Positions 47,390 through 56,891 are shown, counted from the first letter of the stretch. The stretch is DNA of 64,000 nucleotides from Flavobacterium luteum (GCF_008806775.1 NZ_WAEM01000009.1:1-64000); one strand, 5' to 3'. Translations and numbers: made by a program. Notes: generated by a model from the sequence alone, not told the origin.

Positions 47390-47683
47390 ATGGACGAAAA
47401 GCTTAAAATTAAATTATCAATTGCAGACAGAGTCTATCCGCTAACGGTAGAAATGTCTCAAGAAGAAGGATTGCGAAGTGCTTCAAAAAAAATTGATATT
47501 ATGATTAAGCAGTTTGAAGAAAATTATGCAGTTCGTGATAAGCAAGATGTATTGGCCATGTGTGCCTTGCAATTTGCCTCACAATTAGAACAGAAACAAA
47601 TTGATAATTCTATTGACGGAAAAGAAACCATAGAGAGAATTAGTAAAATTAATGATTTATTGAGTCGTTATCTCGACAAGTAA
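47390..47683 (+). CDS. zapA: Cell division protein ZapA
   Basis: 97 residues. N-terminal ZapA domain: KLKIKLSIADRVYPLTVEMSQEEGLR in two stretches, with ASKKIDIMIKQFEE, then a C-terminal helix for tetramerisation (LASQLEQKQ-like stretch and ISKINDLLSRYLDK). ZapA binds and cross-links FtsZ filaments at the division ring. Gene order coiled-coil protein - zapA - 6S RNA - rny. It has the normal family length. Confidence 0.92.
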   Translation: MDEKLKIKLSIADRVYPLTVEMSQEEGLRSASKKIDIMIKQFEENYAVRDKQDVLAMCALQFASQLEQKQIDNSIDGKETIERISKINDLLSRYLDK

Positions 47684-47710
47684 TATACGTTCTTTACATA
47701 AACTAAAATA

Positions 47711-47871
47711 CTGCCTACATTAGTTCATATTTGGTAAACTCAACACTAACAAATTAGAATGAGCAAATCATCGTTACTATAGCAAGCCGTTTCAGTACGG
47801 AAGCTTGAACAACGAGTTAGCTCAAAACTTGTCCTTTCGAGTTTATTCATTCACCTAATGTAGGCTTTTTT
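47711..47871 (+). ncRNA. ssrS: 6S RNA (ssrS)
   Basis: About 160 nt between zapA and rny. The 5' GCCTACATTAG (47713-47723) pairs perfectly with 3' CTAATGTAGGC (47855-47865), followed by a T-tract. Inside, AAACTC pairs with GAGTTT, and GAGC with GCTC closes an apical arm, leaving a large central bubble, the 6S hallmark that mimics an open promoter and sequesters RNA polymerase. The location next to zapA is also the enterobacterial arrangement. Ends are approximate. Confidence 0.8.
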
Positions 47872-47892
47872 ATATATAAATTTTAACATACA

Positions 47893-49458
47893 ATGGACAG
47901 TACACTATTAATAATTATTTCAGGAATTACAGGAATTGCAGGCGGTTTTATTATTTCAAAATTCATCGAAAAAAGCAACGTCTCTAACCTTATTAAAAAC
48001 GCTAAAAAAGAAGCCGCATCTATTTTAAAAGACGCTAATTTTGAGGCTGAAAACACTAAAAAAGATAAAATTCTTCAAGCAAAAGAAAAATTTATCGAAC
48101 TCAAGTCAGAGCATGAGCAAGTCATTCTTTCTCGTGACAAAAAAATGGCTGAAGTAGAAAAAAGAATTCGTGATAAAGAATCTTTGGTTTCTAATGAATT
48201 GGCTAAAGCAAAAAAAATCAATGACGATTATGAAGCTAAAACTAATGAATACAATAGTAAAATTGAAGTATTAGAGAAAAAGCAACATGAAGTAGAGCGC
48301 ATGCACAAAAGCCAATTGAATCAATTGGAAGTACTTTCTGGACTGTCTGCTGAAGAAGCCAAAGAACAACTTATGGAAGGTTTAAAAGGCGAGGCTAAAG
48401 CTCAAGCAATGTCTCATATTCAAGACACTATTGAGGAAGCTAAACTTACTGCTCAACAAGAAGCGAAGAAAATCATTATCAATACCATTCAAAGAGTTGG
48501 TACTGAAGAAGCCGTAGAAAATTGCGTGTCGGTATTTAATATCGAATCTGATGATGTAAAAGGAAGAATCATTGGCCGTGAAGGACGAAACATTCGTGCA
48601 CTTGAAGCTGCAACTGGTGTAGAAATCATTGTAGACGATACTCCAGAAGCAATTATTCTTTCTTGTTTTGATCCGGTTCGTAGAGAAATTGCCCGTTTAT
48701 CATTACATAAATTAGTAACTGATGGAAGAATTCACCCAGCTCGAATTGAAGAAGTTGTGGCAAAAACTGCTAAACAAATTGATGACGAAATTATTGAAGT
48801 TGGAAAGAGAACTGTAATCGATTTAGGAATACATGCTTTGCATCCTGAATTAATTAAAGTGGTTGGAAGAATGAAATACCGCTCTTCTTACGGCCAAAAC
48901 TTATTGCAACACTCTCGCGAAGTTTCTAAATTATGTGGAATTATGGCTGCCGAATTAGGCTTGAATGTAAAACTTGCAAAAAGAGCTGGTTTGCTTCACG
49001 ATATTGGTAAAGTACCAGATGTAGAAAGTGATTTGCCTCATGCATTGTTAGGAATGCAATGGGCTGAAAAATACGGTGAAAAAGAAGAAGTGTGTAACGC
49101 TATTGGAGCACACCACGACGAAATAGAAATGAAATCATTATTATCACCAATCATTCAGGTTTGTGATGCTATTTCGGGAGCAAGACCAGGAGCAAGACGC
49201 CAAGTTTTAGATTCTTACATACAACGTCTGAAAGATTTAGAAGAAGTAGCTTATGGCTTTACAGGAGTAAAAAATGCCTATGCTATCCAGGCGGGAAGAG
49301 AATTACGCGTTATTGTAGAAAGCGAAAAAGTTTCTGACGATAATGCCGCTAGTTTATCTTTTGAAATTTCTCAAAAAATTCAAACCGAAATGACTTATCC
49401 AGGACAAGTAAAAGTTACCGTAATTAGAGAAACTAGAGCGGTTAATATTGCTAAGTAA
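47893..49458 (+). CDS. rny: Ribonuclease Y
   Basis: 521 residues, standard length. An N-terminal TM helix (about 3-21, [20 protein letters not shown]) is followed by a long charged coiled coil (about 30-160), a KH domain ([19 protein letters not shown], about 225-243) and an HD domain ([22 protein letters not shown]). It is a membrane-anchored endoribonuclease that starts mRNA decay; the HD motif carries the metal site. It lies downstream of the 6S RNA and ends at a strong bidirectional terminator. Confidence 0.97.
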   Translation: MDSTLLIIISGITGIAGGFIISKFIEKSNVSNLIKNAKKEAASILKDANFEAENTKKDKILQAKEKFIELKSEHEQVILSRDKKMAEVEKRIRDKESLVSNELAKAKKINDDYEAKTNEYNSKIEVLEKKQHEVERMHKSQLNQLEVLSGLSAEEAKEQLMEGLKGEAKAQAMSHIQDTIEEAKLTAQQEAKKIIINTIQRVGTEEAVENCVSVFNIESDDVKGRIIGREGRNIRALEAATGVEIIVDDTPEAIILSCFDPVRREIARLSLHKLVTDGRIHPARIEEVVAKTAKQIDDEIIEVGKRTVIDLGIHALHPELIKVVGRMKYRSSYGQNLLQHSREVSKLCGIMAAELGLNVKLAKRAGLLHDIGKVPDVESDLPHALLGMQWAEKYGEKEEVCNAIGAHHDEIEMKSLLSPIIQVCDAISGARPGARRQVLDSYIQRLKDLEEVAYGFTGVKNAYAIQAGRELRVIVESEKVSDDNAASLSFEISQKIQTEMTYPGQVKVTVIRETRAVNIAK

Positions 49459-49480
49459 AAACTCAAAAATACAACATTTA

Positions 49481-49510
49481 AAAAGCCTCTAAAATTTTAG
49501 AGGCTTTTTT
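49481..49510. terminator. Bidirectional terminator after rny
   Basis: AAAAGCCTCTAAAA and TTTTAGAGGCTTTT form a perfect 14-bp palindrome with A and T tracts. It serves rny (plus) and the convergent response-regulator gene (stop at 49514). Confidence 0.9.
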
Positions 49511-49513
49511 CTT

Positions 49514-49906
49514 TTAAAATATCTTCCACAAATCCTCTGCGGTCATTGGTTTAAAAAAGAAATCTTTAATTTGATCTTGATATTCTTTAGCTTTATTGAC
49601 ATCCGAAATGCTATCTGATGAACTTACAAGATAAATAGTCGTATTTTTATCTACTATATTATTTGTTTTTTTAAGTTCGTCTAAAAACTGCCATCCATCC
49701 ATAATAGGCATGTTTATATCTAAAAGAATTAAATCAGGCAAACTGATACCTAATTTAATTTTACCTTTAATTTCTTCTATAGCTTCAAGACCATTCAAAT
49801 AAAAAGAAGGCTTTACATCTATATTGTTTTTAGTCAATAATTTCTTTATAATAAAGTGATACACTTTATCATCATCCACCACAAAAACATCTTTAAATTT
49901 ACTCAT
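49514..49906 (-). CDS. Single-domain response regulator
   Basis: 130 residues, a receiver domain only. Acidic pocket D11-D13 (VVDDDK), phospho-acceptor D63 (LILLDINMP), a Ser stretch near 95-97 and the conserved Lys119 (FFFKP). There is no output domain, so it likely signals by protein-protein contact, as in CheY- or Rcp1-like regulators. Its start overlaps the 3' end of the PAS histidine kinase gene by 8 bp, so the two are translationally coupled and probably form one phospho-relay. Confidence 0.92.
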   Translation of the reverse strand: MSKFKDVFVVDDDKVYHFIIKKLLTKNNIDVKPSFYLNGLEAIEEIKGKIKLGISLPDLILLDINMPIMDGWQFLDELKKTNNIVDKNTTIYLVSSSDSISDVNKAKEYQDQIKDFFFKPMTAEDLWKIF

Positions 49907-51416
49907 TGAAACATATATTAAAAGTTGTTCCTACTCCTACTTCACTTTTTACAGATACACTGCCTCCCATTGCCTCAATTTGGTTCTTAGTAATAAACAA
50001 TCCAATACCTCTTGAATCTTTATGGTTATGAAATGTTTTATACATTCCGAAAAGCTTTTTTCCGTGTCGCTCTAAATTTATTCCTAAACCATTATCGGTT
50101 ATTTTTAATATTTTTGTATCCTTATTAGTTGTAATAGAATAACTAATTATTGGCTCTCTATCTGGATGGGAGTATCGTATAGCATTAGTAGTAAAATTAA
50201 GCAAAATGCTTTCTAAATACGCTGGGTTATATGTTAATGTTTCATTTTTAGAAATTGTATTATTTATGGTTACCTTATTTTTACAAATCTCATCAGCCAA
50301 AATATCTAGCGTTTTTGCTAAGTATTCGTTTAAATTTAAATTCTCTTTTTTATTGACTAATACGGTTTGTATCTCAACCAATTCTTTTAAATGGTCTATA
50401 GTTTGTGTCAATGCATTAGATGATGATCTGAGATAAGCATGGTTTTCGGATAAGTTTTCTAAACTGTTATCGTCATCAATAATGTTTAACAGCATTTGAA
50501 TATTACCTGAATGCGATCGTAAATTATGAGATACAATATGCGCGAAATTTAATAATCTACTATTTTGTTCCTCAACAATTTGAAGCGTTCGTAATAAGTT
50601 TTCTTCTTTTTCTTTTTGTGAAGAAATATCCGTATGAGTTCCTATAACGCGTAAGGGTTTATTATTTGAGTCTCGCTCGATGATTTTACCCCGGCTTAAA
50701 ATCCAAATATACTCACCAGATTTTTTTAATACTCTTTGCTCATTTTCATAATAAGGTGTGACATTATTAAAATGCAATAGGATATCATTAAGATGCTTTC
50801 TCTTATCGTCTGGATGCACTCTATTACTCCACATTTCTATAGAATCTATTGTATCAATAGCTACAAAACCAAGCATTTTCATTGACTGAGAAGAATAAAA
50901 AACTTTTTTTGTTTTTACATCTAAATCCCAAATACCTTCTGATGATGCTTCAAGTGCGAACAAATAACGTTCCTCTGAAAGCTTTAAGCGAATTTCTTGT
51001 TCTTTATATTCTGAAATATCAATAATCTTACCATAAAAATTTACATCACCATTATCTTCTAATTCTACAGTAGCAATGCCTTTATACCATCGCAAACCTC
51101 TCAAAGGTAAAACAGCTCTAAACTCATGAACCCAATTTTTTAATCTTTTTTTGGACTCGTAAATTGTAGACATAAAAGTAATGAAGTCTTCAGGAACAAT
51201 TTTACTTTTTAGAATTTCTAATGCAGGTTTGTCTTTTTCTTCTGGAGTTAAATCAAAATGAGTGATAACCGATTTGCTCAGAAATGGAAAAAAAATAGTT
51301 CCTTCATTAGTAAATGTAAATTCAAAAATTAGATCAGGAGATTGAAATAACAATTTCTTATAAAAGTTATTTTTTTCTTCAAGTAATTTCAGGTTTGAAT
51401 GGTTTTTGGTTTTCAT
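49899..51416 (-). CDS. PAS-domain sensor histidine kinase (cytosolic)
   Basis: 505 residues from ATG 51416; in-frame ATG 51467 and GTG 51482 are alternatives. Two PAS/PAC units (about 18-140 and 148-270; the second with WDLDVKTKKVFYSSQSMKML and GTHTDISSQKEKEEN) are followed by a HisKA-type helix pair with H297 in IVSHNLRSHSG, and an HATPase domain with NFTTNAIRYSHPD (N-box), DNGLGI and GIGLFITKNQ. No TM segment is present, so it senses an internal signal; the ligand is unknown. The architecture is like bacteriophytochrome-type or orphan PAS kinases paired with a CheY-like regulator (the overlapping gene). Confidence 0.88.
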   Translation of the reverse strand: MKTKNHSNLKLLEEKNNFYKKLLFQSPDLIFEFTFTNEGTIFFPFLSKSVITHFDLTPEEKDKPALEILKSKIVPEDFITFMSTIYESKKRLKNWVHEFRAVLPLRGLRWYKGIATVELEDNGDVNFYGKIIDISEYKEQEIRLKLSEERYLFALEASSEGIWDLDVKTKKVFYSSQSMKMLGFVAIDTIDSIEMWSNRVHPDDKRKHLNDILLHFNNVTPYYENEQRVLKKSGEYIWILSRGKIIERDSNNKPLRVIGTHTDISSQKEKEENLLRTLQIVEEQNSRLLNFAHIVSHNLRSHSGNIQMLLNIIDDDNSLENLSENHAYLRSSSNALTQTIDHLKELVEIQTVLVNKKENLNLNEYLAKTLDILADEICKNKVTINNTISKNETLTYNPAYLESILLNFTTNAIRYSHPDREPIISYSITTNKDTKILKITDNGLGINLERHGKKLFGMYKTFHNHKDSRGIGLFITKNQIEAMGGSVSVKSEVGVGTTFNICFNE

Positions 51417-51581
51417 AATTGTATTATAAATTAGTTTGAAGCAAAACTTAATATGCTTTTTTGCCATAACATTTAACAACACTTCAAACCTAATAAAAAA
51501 ATCCGATAAAATGCAAATAAATCAGTTAAAATACATAAAAATCACAAAATATGTAAGTTTAATATTATGTATTAATAAAAA

Positions 51582-52484
51582 TTAATTGTGCTTTCTTGGA
51601 TGAAACGTATTCATAATCTGAGTTAAATGTTTTCTGTCAAGATGCACATAAATTTCTGTAGTAGTTATAGATTCATGTCCTAACATTAATTGAATAGAAC
51701 GTAAATCGGCACCATTTTCAAGAAGATGAGTGGCAAAAGAATGTCTTAAAGTATGTGGACTTATGACTTTGTTGAGCTCAATTTTAATCGCTAAATCCTT
51801 GATGATGGTAAAAATCATTGCACGAGTCAATTGCTTTCCTCTTCTATTTAGAAATAGAGTATCTTCATGTCCCTTTTGAATATTCAAATGAGAACGAATT
51901 GAACTTTGATAAATTAAAATAAATTTTTGAGTTACATCTCCAATAGGCACAAATCGTTGTTTGTTGCCTTTACCAGTAATTTTGATAAAACCCTCATCAA
52001 AAAACAAATCTGATATTTTAAGCGATATCAACTCCGAAACCCTAAGTCCACAACCATATAGTGTTTCTAAAATAGCTCTATTACGCTCACCTTCGGAAGA
52101 ACTTAAATCTATTGCACCTATTACATCATCAATTTCTTTTACGCTTAAAGTATCTGGCAATTTCCTACCTATTCTGGGAGACTCAATTAATTCTAATGGA
52201 TTATCATTGCGATAATCTTCAAAAATGAGATAGGAAAAAAAACTTTTTAATCCAGAAATAATTCTCGCCTGCGAACGCGCATTTACCTCTTTCGAAACAC
52301 TGTAAATAAATTGTTGCAGTATTTCTTCTGTAATTTGTATAGGTGAAATTTCTATATGACTATTTTCTAAAAAAAGACACAAACGGTCTATATCGAACGT
52401 ATAATTATCAATAGTGTTTTTAGACAATCCACGTTCGATTTTAAGATAAGACTGATAACTTTTTATATAGGTTTGCCAATTCAT
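51582..52484 (-). CDS. xerD: XerC/XerD tyrosine recombinase
   Basis: 300 residues from ATG 52484 (MNWQTYIKSY), which gives the usual length. An N-terminal SAM-like core-binding domain (about 5-90) is followed by the catalytic domain. Active-site residues: R148 (GCGLRVSEL), K172 (TGKGN), H244 and R247 (SPHTLRHSF), H270 (MLGHES), Y279 (TEIYVH). It resolves chromosome dimers at dif with a partner recombinase and FtsK. XerC versus XerD cannot be settled from one sequence. It is not next to mobile genes. Confidence 0.93.
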   Translation of the reverse strand: MNWQTYIKSYQSYLKIERGLSKNTIDNYTFDIDRLCLFLENSHIEISPIQITEEILQQFIYSVSKEVNARSQARIISGLKSFFSYLIFEDYRNDNPLELIESPRIGRKLPDTLSVKEIDDVIGAIDLSSSEGERNRAILETLYGCGLRVSELISLKISDLFFDEGFIKITGKGNKQRFVPIGDVTQKFILIYQSSIRSHLNIQKGHEDTLFLNRRGKQLTRAMIFTIIKDLAIKIELNKVISPHTLRHSFATHLLENGADLRSIQLMLGHESITTTEIYVHLDRKHLTQIMNTFHPRKHN

Positions 52485-52515
52485 ACTACAAAGTAAAGCT
52501 ATTTTTGGGCATAAA

Positions 52516-52540
52516 AAAACCACGTCGATGACGTGGTTTT
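52516..52540 (-). terminator. Terminator after the outer-membrane barrel gene
   Basis: AAAACCACGTC and GACGTGGTTTT form an 11-bp stem with loop GAT; T's follow on the minus strand. It lies between the barrel gene (stop 52559) and the xerD start. Confidence 0.88.
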
Positions 52541-52558
52541 AAAAAATGATTTAAGATT

Positions 52559-53254
52559 TTAGAAATGCAATGTTAAATTTATTGAAGAAACACTAACTCC
52601 TCCAAGGTTAATATCAGTAGATTTTCCTGTTTTAATATCTGCTTCTCCTGTTTCAGTAATTTTACCTTCACCACCAATTCCTATATTTAGGCCATAACCG
52701 TATTGTGCGCCAATTGACATTTTAGGAAAAAGGAAGTATTCAGCTCCGATAAATCCGTTAATACCAACACCAATCTTCATACCTGAAGTTGTAACTTTTT
52801 CATAACCTGTATCAGTTATTTTAGTCTTTGAACTATTAATCATTAACAATGCATCAGCACCATAAAAACCTTGTAGACGAGTTTTTCCTTTTCTCCACTC
52901 TTTTCCAAGCCCCGCTGCTAAATCAAGTCCTGAAACAACTGTTTCTTCTGACCCAATAGTTTCGCTATTGCTTCCAACTGCAAAATTAGCTACTACTCTA
53001 TACGCAGTTTTGTCTGTAATAAATTTTTTACCTACGAATGTTCCAGCTTTTTGAAAACTTACAGATGGAGCAGAATTATCCGTATTACCATTAAAGGCAT
53101 TTCCTACATAATTAAAAATACCATCAGCATTAAAGCCAATTGCCCAATCACCAGCTTCCGGCAAATAATTTTCTCCTTTTTTAGATTTCAAGTCTTGAGC
53201 GTTAGCAAAACTAAACGCAAAAACAGCAGCAGCTGTTAAAATAATTTTTTTCAT
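52559..53254 (-). CDS. Outer-membrane beta-barrel protein
   Basis: 231 residues with a signal peptide (MKKIILTAAAVFAFSFANAQ, cleaved after about 20). The mature part is short, with alternating hydrophobic strands (AYRVVANFAVGSNSE, FLFPKMSIGAQYGYGLNIGIG) and ends in an aromatic (LTLHF), as expected for a small barrel assembled by BAM. It is similar in style to abundant flavobacterial porin/OmpW-like proteins; the exact family is not assigned. It has its own terminator. Confidence 0.8.
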   Translation of the reverse strand: MKKIILTAAAVFAFSFANAQDLKSKKGENYLPEAGDWAIGFNADGIFNYVGNAFNGNTDNSAPSVSFQKAGTFVGKKFITDKTAYRVVANFAVGSNSETIGSEETVVSGLDLAAGLGKEWRKGKTRLQGFYGADALLMINSSKTKITDTGYEKVTTSGMKIGVGINGFIGAEYFLFPKMSIGAQYGYGLNIGIGGEGKITETGEADIKTGKSTDINLGGVSVSSINLTLHF

Positions 53255-53477
53255 AATTTTTTTGTTTAAAAGTTTATTAAGTAAATATACAAAATTTAAC
53301 TTATCTTAAAATTTTATCAAATAATTGATTTGTTAACATATTTATGAACAAAAAAAAATTATAAGTTTCGTAAAATGAGAATTTAAAAATCCAGCTGCTA
53401 TTTCAGCGTATTCTTGATTTTAAATTGAAATTTATTAAATTCCAATTCTGTTTTTATTATTTTTACAAAAAAACGAA

Positions 53478-53891
53478 ATGAAAATAATCATCATTAATGG
53501 TCCAAATTTAAATTTGTTAGGAAAACGGGAACCAGAAATCTACGGGTCAGAAACATTCGAAGAATATTTTGAAGCTTTACAAACAAAATTTCCACAAATA
53601 GAATTACACTATTTTCAAAGTAATATAGAAGGTGAATTAATTACCAAAATGCAAGATGTTGGTTTTTCTTTCAATGGTATTATTATAAATGCCGGTGCAT
53701 ATACTCATACTTCTATTGGTATTGGCGATGCTGTAAAAGCCATTACAACTCCAGTGGTTGAAGTGCATATTTCGAATACTTTTTCTAGAGAATCCTTTAG
53801 ACACCAGTCTTATATTTCTGGTAATGCTAAAGGAGTAATTCTTGGTTTTGGACTGAAAAGTTATGAATTGGCTTTATTGTCTTTTCTTTAG
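53478..53891 (+). CDS. aroQ: 3-dehydroquinate dehydratase, type II
   Basis: 137 residues, close to the usual ~145-150. NGPNLNLLGKREPEIYG (about 7-23) carries the catalytic Tyr22 and an Arg; INAGAYTHTSIGIGDA and EVHISNTFSRESFRHQS supply the conserved Asn/His and Ser/Arg residues. It catalyses the third step of the shikimate pathway (dehydroquinate to dehydroshikimate), in the cytosol as a dodecamer. It is a single gene between oppositely oriented neighbours. Confidence 0.96.
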   Translation: MKIIIINGPNLNLLGKREPEIYGSETFEEYFEALQTKFPQIELHYFQSNIEGELITKMQDVGFSFNGIIINAGAYTHTSIGIGDAVKAITTPVVEVHISNTFSRESFRHQSYISGNAKGVILGFGLKSYELALLSFL

Positions 53892-53898
53892 TGAAAAA

Positions 53899-54765
53899 TT
53901 AATTAGGTTCAATATGAATTAACACATGTCCCAATTCAGGAATTTCGTATCGCAAAGTATCTTTAAGTTTGTGAGATAGATCATGACCATCTTTTACAGA
54001 AATTTTACCGTTTACTATTGCATGCAAATCGACATGGTATTTCATCCCGGCTTTACGAATAAAACATTTTTCGGTAGCTACTATCCCATTAACGGTTAGA
54101 GAGACCTTTCGGATATCATATATTAAATCATCATAAAGATGCTCGTCCATAATCTCTCCAAGAGCTGGTCTAAAAATAAGATAGCTATTATAAATGATAA
54201 ATCCTGAGGCAAAAAGCGCTGCCCAATCATCGGCCGATTCATAACCTTTTCCTAAAATTAACGCTGTAGCTATTCCTATAAATGCAGCAATTGAAGTTAT
54301 AGCATCACTCCTATGATGCCAAGCATCTGCTTTTAAAGAGGAACTGTTGCTTTCTATGCTTCGTTTCATCACTAATCGAAATGAATATTCTTTCCAAACG
54401 ATAATTGCACCCAAAACATAAAGTGTCCATGATTTTGGTAAATCATGAGCTATTTGTATGTTAATAATACTCTCATAAGCGATAATTGTAGCCGAAGTTA
54501 TTAAAAACCCTACAACTAAAAAAGTAATTAAAGGTTCGGCTCTACCATGACCGTATGGATGATTATTATCTGCAGGCTTGTTAGAATATTTAATTCCAAA
54601 TAACACTAAAAAGGAAGCAAAAATATCAGTAGTAGATTCTATAGCATCAGCAATTAAAGCGTAAGAATTTCCGAAAAAACCGGCTAAAAACTTAATAATC
54701 GCTAGACATGAATTACCTACAATACTAAAATAAGTAGCTTTAATAGCAGTTTGTTCGTTATTCAT
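53899..54765 (-). CDS. Cation diffusion facilitator family transporter
   Basis: 288 residues. About six TM helices. The metal site Dx3D is seen as DAIESTTD (helix II) and HHRSD (helix V, DAWHHRSDAITS), and the C-terminal cytoplasmic domain has the HxH...HVLIHIE pattern. It exports Zn2+ or another divalent metal by proton exchange. Histidine at helix V favours Zn over Mn, but this is an inference. It is 23 bp downstream of murA on the same strand. Confidence 0.9.
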   Translation of the reverse strand: MNNEQTAIKATYFSIVGNSCLAIIKFLAGFFGNSYALIADAIESTTDIFASFLVLFGIKYSNKPADNNHPYGHGRAEPLITFLVVGFLITSATIIAYESIINIQIAHDLPKSWTLYVLGAIIVWKEYSFRLVMKRSIESNSSSLKADAWHHRSDAITSIAAFIGIATALILGKGYESADDWAALFASGFIIYNSYLIFRPALGEIMDEHLYDDLIYDIRKVSLTVNGIVATEKCFIRKAGMKYHVDLHAIVNGKISVKDGHDLSHKLKDTLRYEIPELGHVLIHIEPN

Positions 54766-54788
54766 GTCAATAAACTTTATATTTTAGT

Positions 54789-56099
54789 TTATACCCGAAC
54801 AATGTTTGCGCCAATAGCTCTCAATCGTTCGTCAATTCGTTCATAACCTCTATCAATTTGTTCAATATTTTGAATGGTACTGGTTCCTTTTGCAGAAAGT
54901 GCAGCAATTAGCAAAGATATCCCCGCACGAATATCAGGTGAAGACATAATTGTCGCTTTTAATTGTGATTTAAAATCATGACCAATAACTACTGCTCTAT
55001 GGGGATCGCAAAGAATAATTTTTGCTCCCATGTCAATTAATTTATCTACAAAAAACAAACGGCTTTCGAACATCTTTTGGTGAATCAACACATCGCCTTT
55101 AGCTTGTGTGGCTACTACCAATACAATACTTAATAAATCTGGCGTAAATCCTGGCCATGGAGCATCAGAAATAGTAAGAATAGAACCGTCAATATCAGTT
55201 TTTACTTCATATCCATTTTCATGAGCTGGGATAAAAATATCATCGCCTTTTCTTTCTAAAGTAATTCCTAGTTTTCTAAATACATTTGGAATAACCCCAA
55301 GGTTTTCCCAACTTACGTTTTTAATGGTAATCTCTGATTTGGTCATGGCGGCTAATCCTATCCAAGAACCAATTTCTATCATATCAGGAAGAATTTTATG
55401 AGTACAACCCTCTAATTTTTCTACCCCTTCAATGATTAATAAATTAGACCCAACTCCTGAGATTTTGGCTCCCATCGAATTCAACATTTTACAAAGTTGT
55501 TGCAAATATGGTTCGCATGCAGCATTATAAACCGTTGTTCTTCCTTTGGCTAAAACAGCTGCCATAACAATGTTTGCTGTTCCTGTAACTGAAGCTTCAT
55601 CCAATAACATATCAGATCCCGTAAGACCATCAGTAGCTTCTACGCCATAAAAATGGTCTTCTTTATTGTATCTAAATTTTGCGCCTAAATTTATAAACCC
55701 TTCAAAATGGGTATCTAATCGTCGCCTTCCTATTTTATCACCACCCGGTTTTGGAATATATCCCTTTCCGAAACGCGCTAAAAGTGGTCCAACAATCATT
55801 ATAGAACCACGCAACGAACCGCCTTCTTTTTTAAAAGCTTCTGTTTCAAGATAACCTACATTTACATCATCTGACTGAAAAGTGATGGAACTTTGTCCGT
55901 TTTTTTGAATTTTTACACCCAAATTACCTAACAAAGTAATTAATTTATTGACATCTATAATGTCTGGAATATTATTGATTGTAACTTTTTCAGCAGTTAA
56001 AAGAACAGCACACAAAATTTGTAATGCTTCATTTTTTGCACCCTGTGGAGTAATATCGCCTTTTAGACGAATGCCTCCTTCAATTTTAAAGGTTCCCAT
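54789..56099 (-). CDS. murA: UDP-N-acetylglucosamine 1-carboxyvinyltransferase MurA, Asp variant
   Basis: 436 residues, normal length. It transfers enolpyruvate from PEP to UDP-GlcNAc, the first committed peptidoglycan step. K22-N23 (AKN) binds substrate. The loop that normally reads GGC with the fosfomycin-target Cys reads KPGGDKIGRRRLDTH, with Asp at position 121. Cys-to-Asp is known in Mycobacterium and Chlamydia MurA and gives fosfomycin resistance with activity kept. It is in a minus-strand run DUF493 - DUF4290 - murA - CDF transporter. Confidence 0.95.
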   Translation of the reverse strand: MGTFKIEGGIRLKGDITPQGAKNEALQILCAVLLTAEKVTINNIPDIIDVNKLITLLGNLGVKIQKNGQSSITFQSDDVNVGYLETEAFKKEGGSLRGSIMIVGPLLARFGKGYIPKPGGDKIGRRRLDTHFEGFINLGAKFRYNKEDHFYGVEATDGLTGSDMLLDEASVTGTANIVMAAVLAKGRTTVYNAACEPYLQQLCKMLNSMGAKISGVGSNLLIIEGVEKLEGCTHKILPDMIEIGSWIGLAAMTKSEITIKNVSWENLGVIPNVFRKLGITLERKGDDIFIPAHENGYEVKTDIDGSILTISDAPWPGFTPDLLSIVLVVATQAKGDVLIHQKMFESRLFFVDKLIDMGAKIILCDPHRAVVIGHDFKSQLKATIMSSPDIRAGISLLIAALSAKGTSTIQNIEQIDRGYERIDERLRAIGANIVRV

Positions 56100-56107
56100 T
56101 TTTATAA

Positions 56108-56162
56108 TTATGAATTATAAATTATGAATTATGAATTGAATGATACAACTTATAATTCATAA
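56108..56162. repeat. Inverted repeat TTATGAATTATAA upstream of murA
   Basis: TTATGAATTATAA (56108-56120) and TTATAATTCATAA (56150-56162) form a perfect 13-bp inverted repeat around ATTATGAATT-type short repeats. It lies in the 69-bp gap between DUF4290 and murA and may fold in the transcript. Confidence 0.75.
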
Positions 56163-56168
56163 CTAATT

Positions 56169-56888
56169 TTACAAAGGTTTTCTATTTTGATTTTTATGAA
56201 TCGGATTATTTGATTTTCCGTTTTTAGTAATTTTTGGTTTTATAGCTCCAGACGGAATAATCTTATTCGACACTCGTTTATTAGTTCGCATCAAATCATT
56301 TGTATTCAAAAGCTCTTCAGTACTTTGAGTTAAGTTGATGGTTCCTTCTGATAGTTCTAATAAATGTTCGAAAATCACATCGTCTTTTACAGTGTCTTTG
56401 TTCCAACTCAAATAGGACTTTTTCATGTGATTGGCAATGACCTTAATCAAAGCATTCTTCATTTCTCCATCTTCCCATTTGTTGGCAACATCAATCATGT
56501 ATTTTATGTTATTACCGTAAAATCTGTATTTTGGAAAATTTTGAGGATATTTTAAAACATCTGGCTTAAGTTGCAATACTTCACGAGATGGAATTGGATA
56601 TGGTGAGTCAACAACTATCCTAAAATCAGACATAATAAAAAGCTGATCCCATAATTTATGCTGAAAATCGGGCACATCACGAAGATGAGGATTTAAGCTT
56701 CCCATAACTTGAATGATATATTTAGCAGCTTTGTTGCGCTCCACATCATCCTCGATTACTGTGGCTTGATCAATCAGTTTTTGCAAATGACGGCCGTACT
56801 CTGGAATGATTAAATGCTGCCTTTCAGAATTGTATTCTAAATTAAAGACAGTATCATTCGCATTTTCTTTTATATACTTTGAATTCAT
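56169..56888 (-). CDS. DUF4290 family protein
   Basis: 239 residues. Matches the Bacteroidota-specific DUF4290 family: LEYNSERQHLIIPEYGRHLQ near the start and SLNPHLRDVPDFQHKLWDQL mid-protein. A basic, disordered C-terminal tail follows (about 215-239, KPKITKNGKSNNPIHK). No signal peptide, so it is cytosolic. Function unknown; conserved next to murA and DUF493, which hints at a cell-wall or growth-related role. It starts 3 bp after the DUF493 gene. Confidence 0.9.
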   Translation of the reverse strand: MNSKYIKENANDTVFNLEYNSERQHLIIPEYGRHLQKLIDQATVIEDDVERNKAAKYIIQVMGSLNPHLRDVPDFQHKLWDQLFIMSDFRIVVDSPYPIPSREVLQLKPDVLKYPQNFPKYRFYGNNIKYMIDVANKWEDGEMKNALIKVIANHMKKSYLSWNKDTVKDDVIFEHLLELSEGTINLTQSTEELLNTNDLMRTNKRVSNKIIPSGAIKPKITKNGKSNNPIHKNQNRKPL

Positions 56889-56891
56889 AAT

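Noticed and set aside
51582..52484. XerC/D as an integrase of a genomic island
   Set aside because: Its length, motifs and housekeeping neighbours fit the chromosomal dif recombinase; no attachment repeats or cargo seen.
54765..54789. CDF transporter as a metal-resistance island gene
   Set aside because: It is a core-type single transporter next to murA with no other resistance genes.
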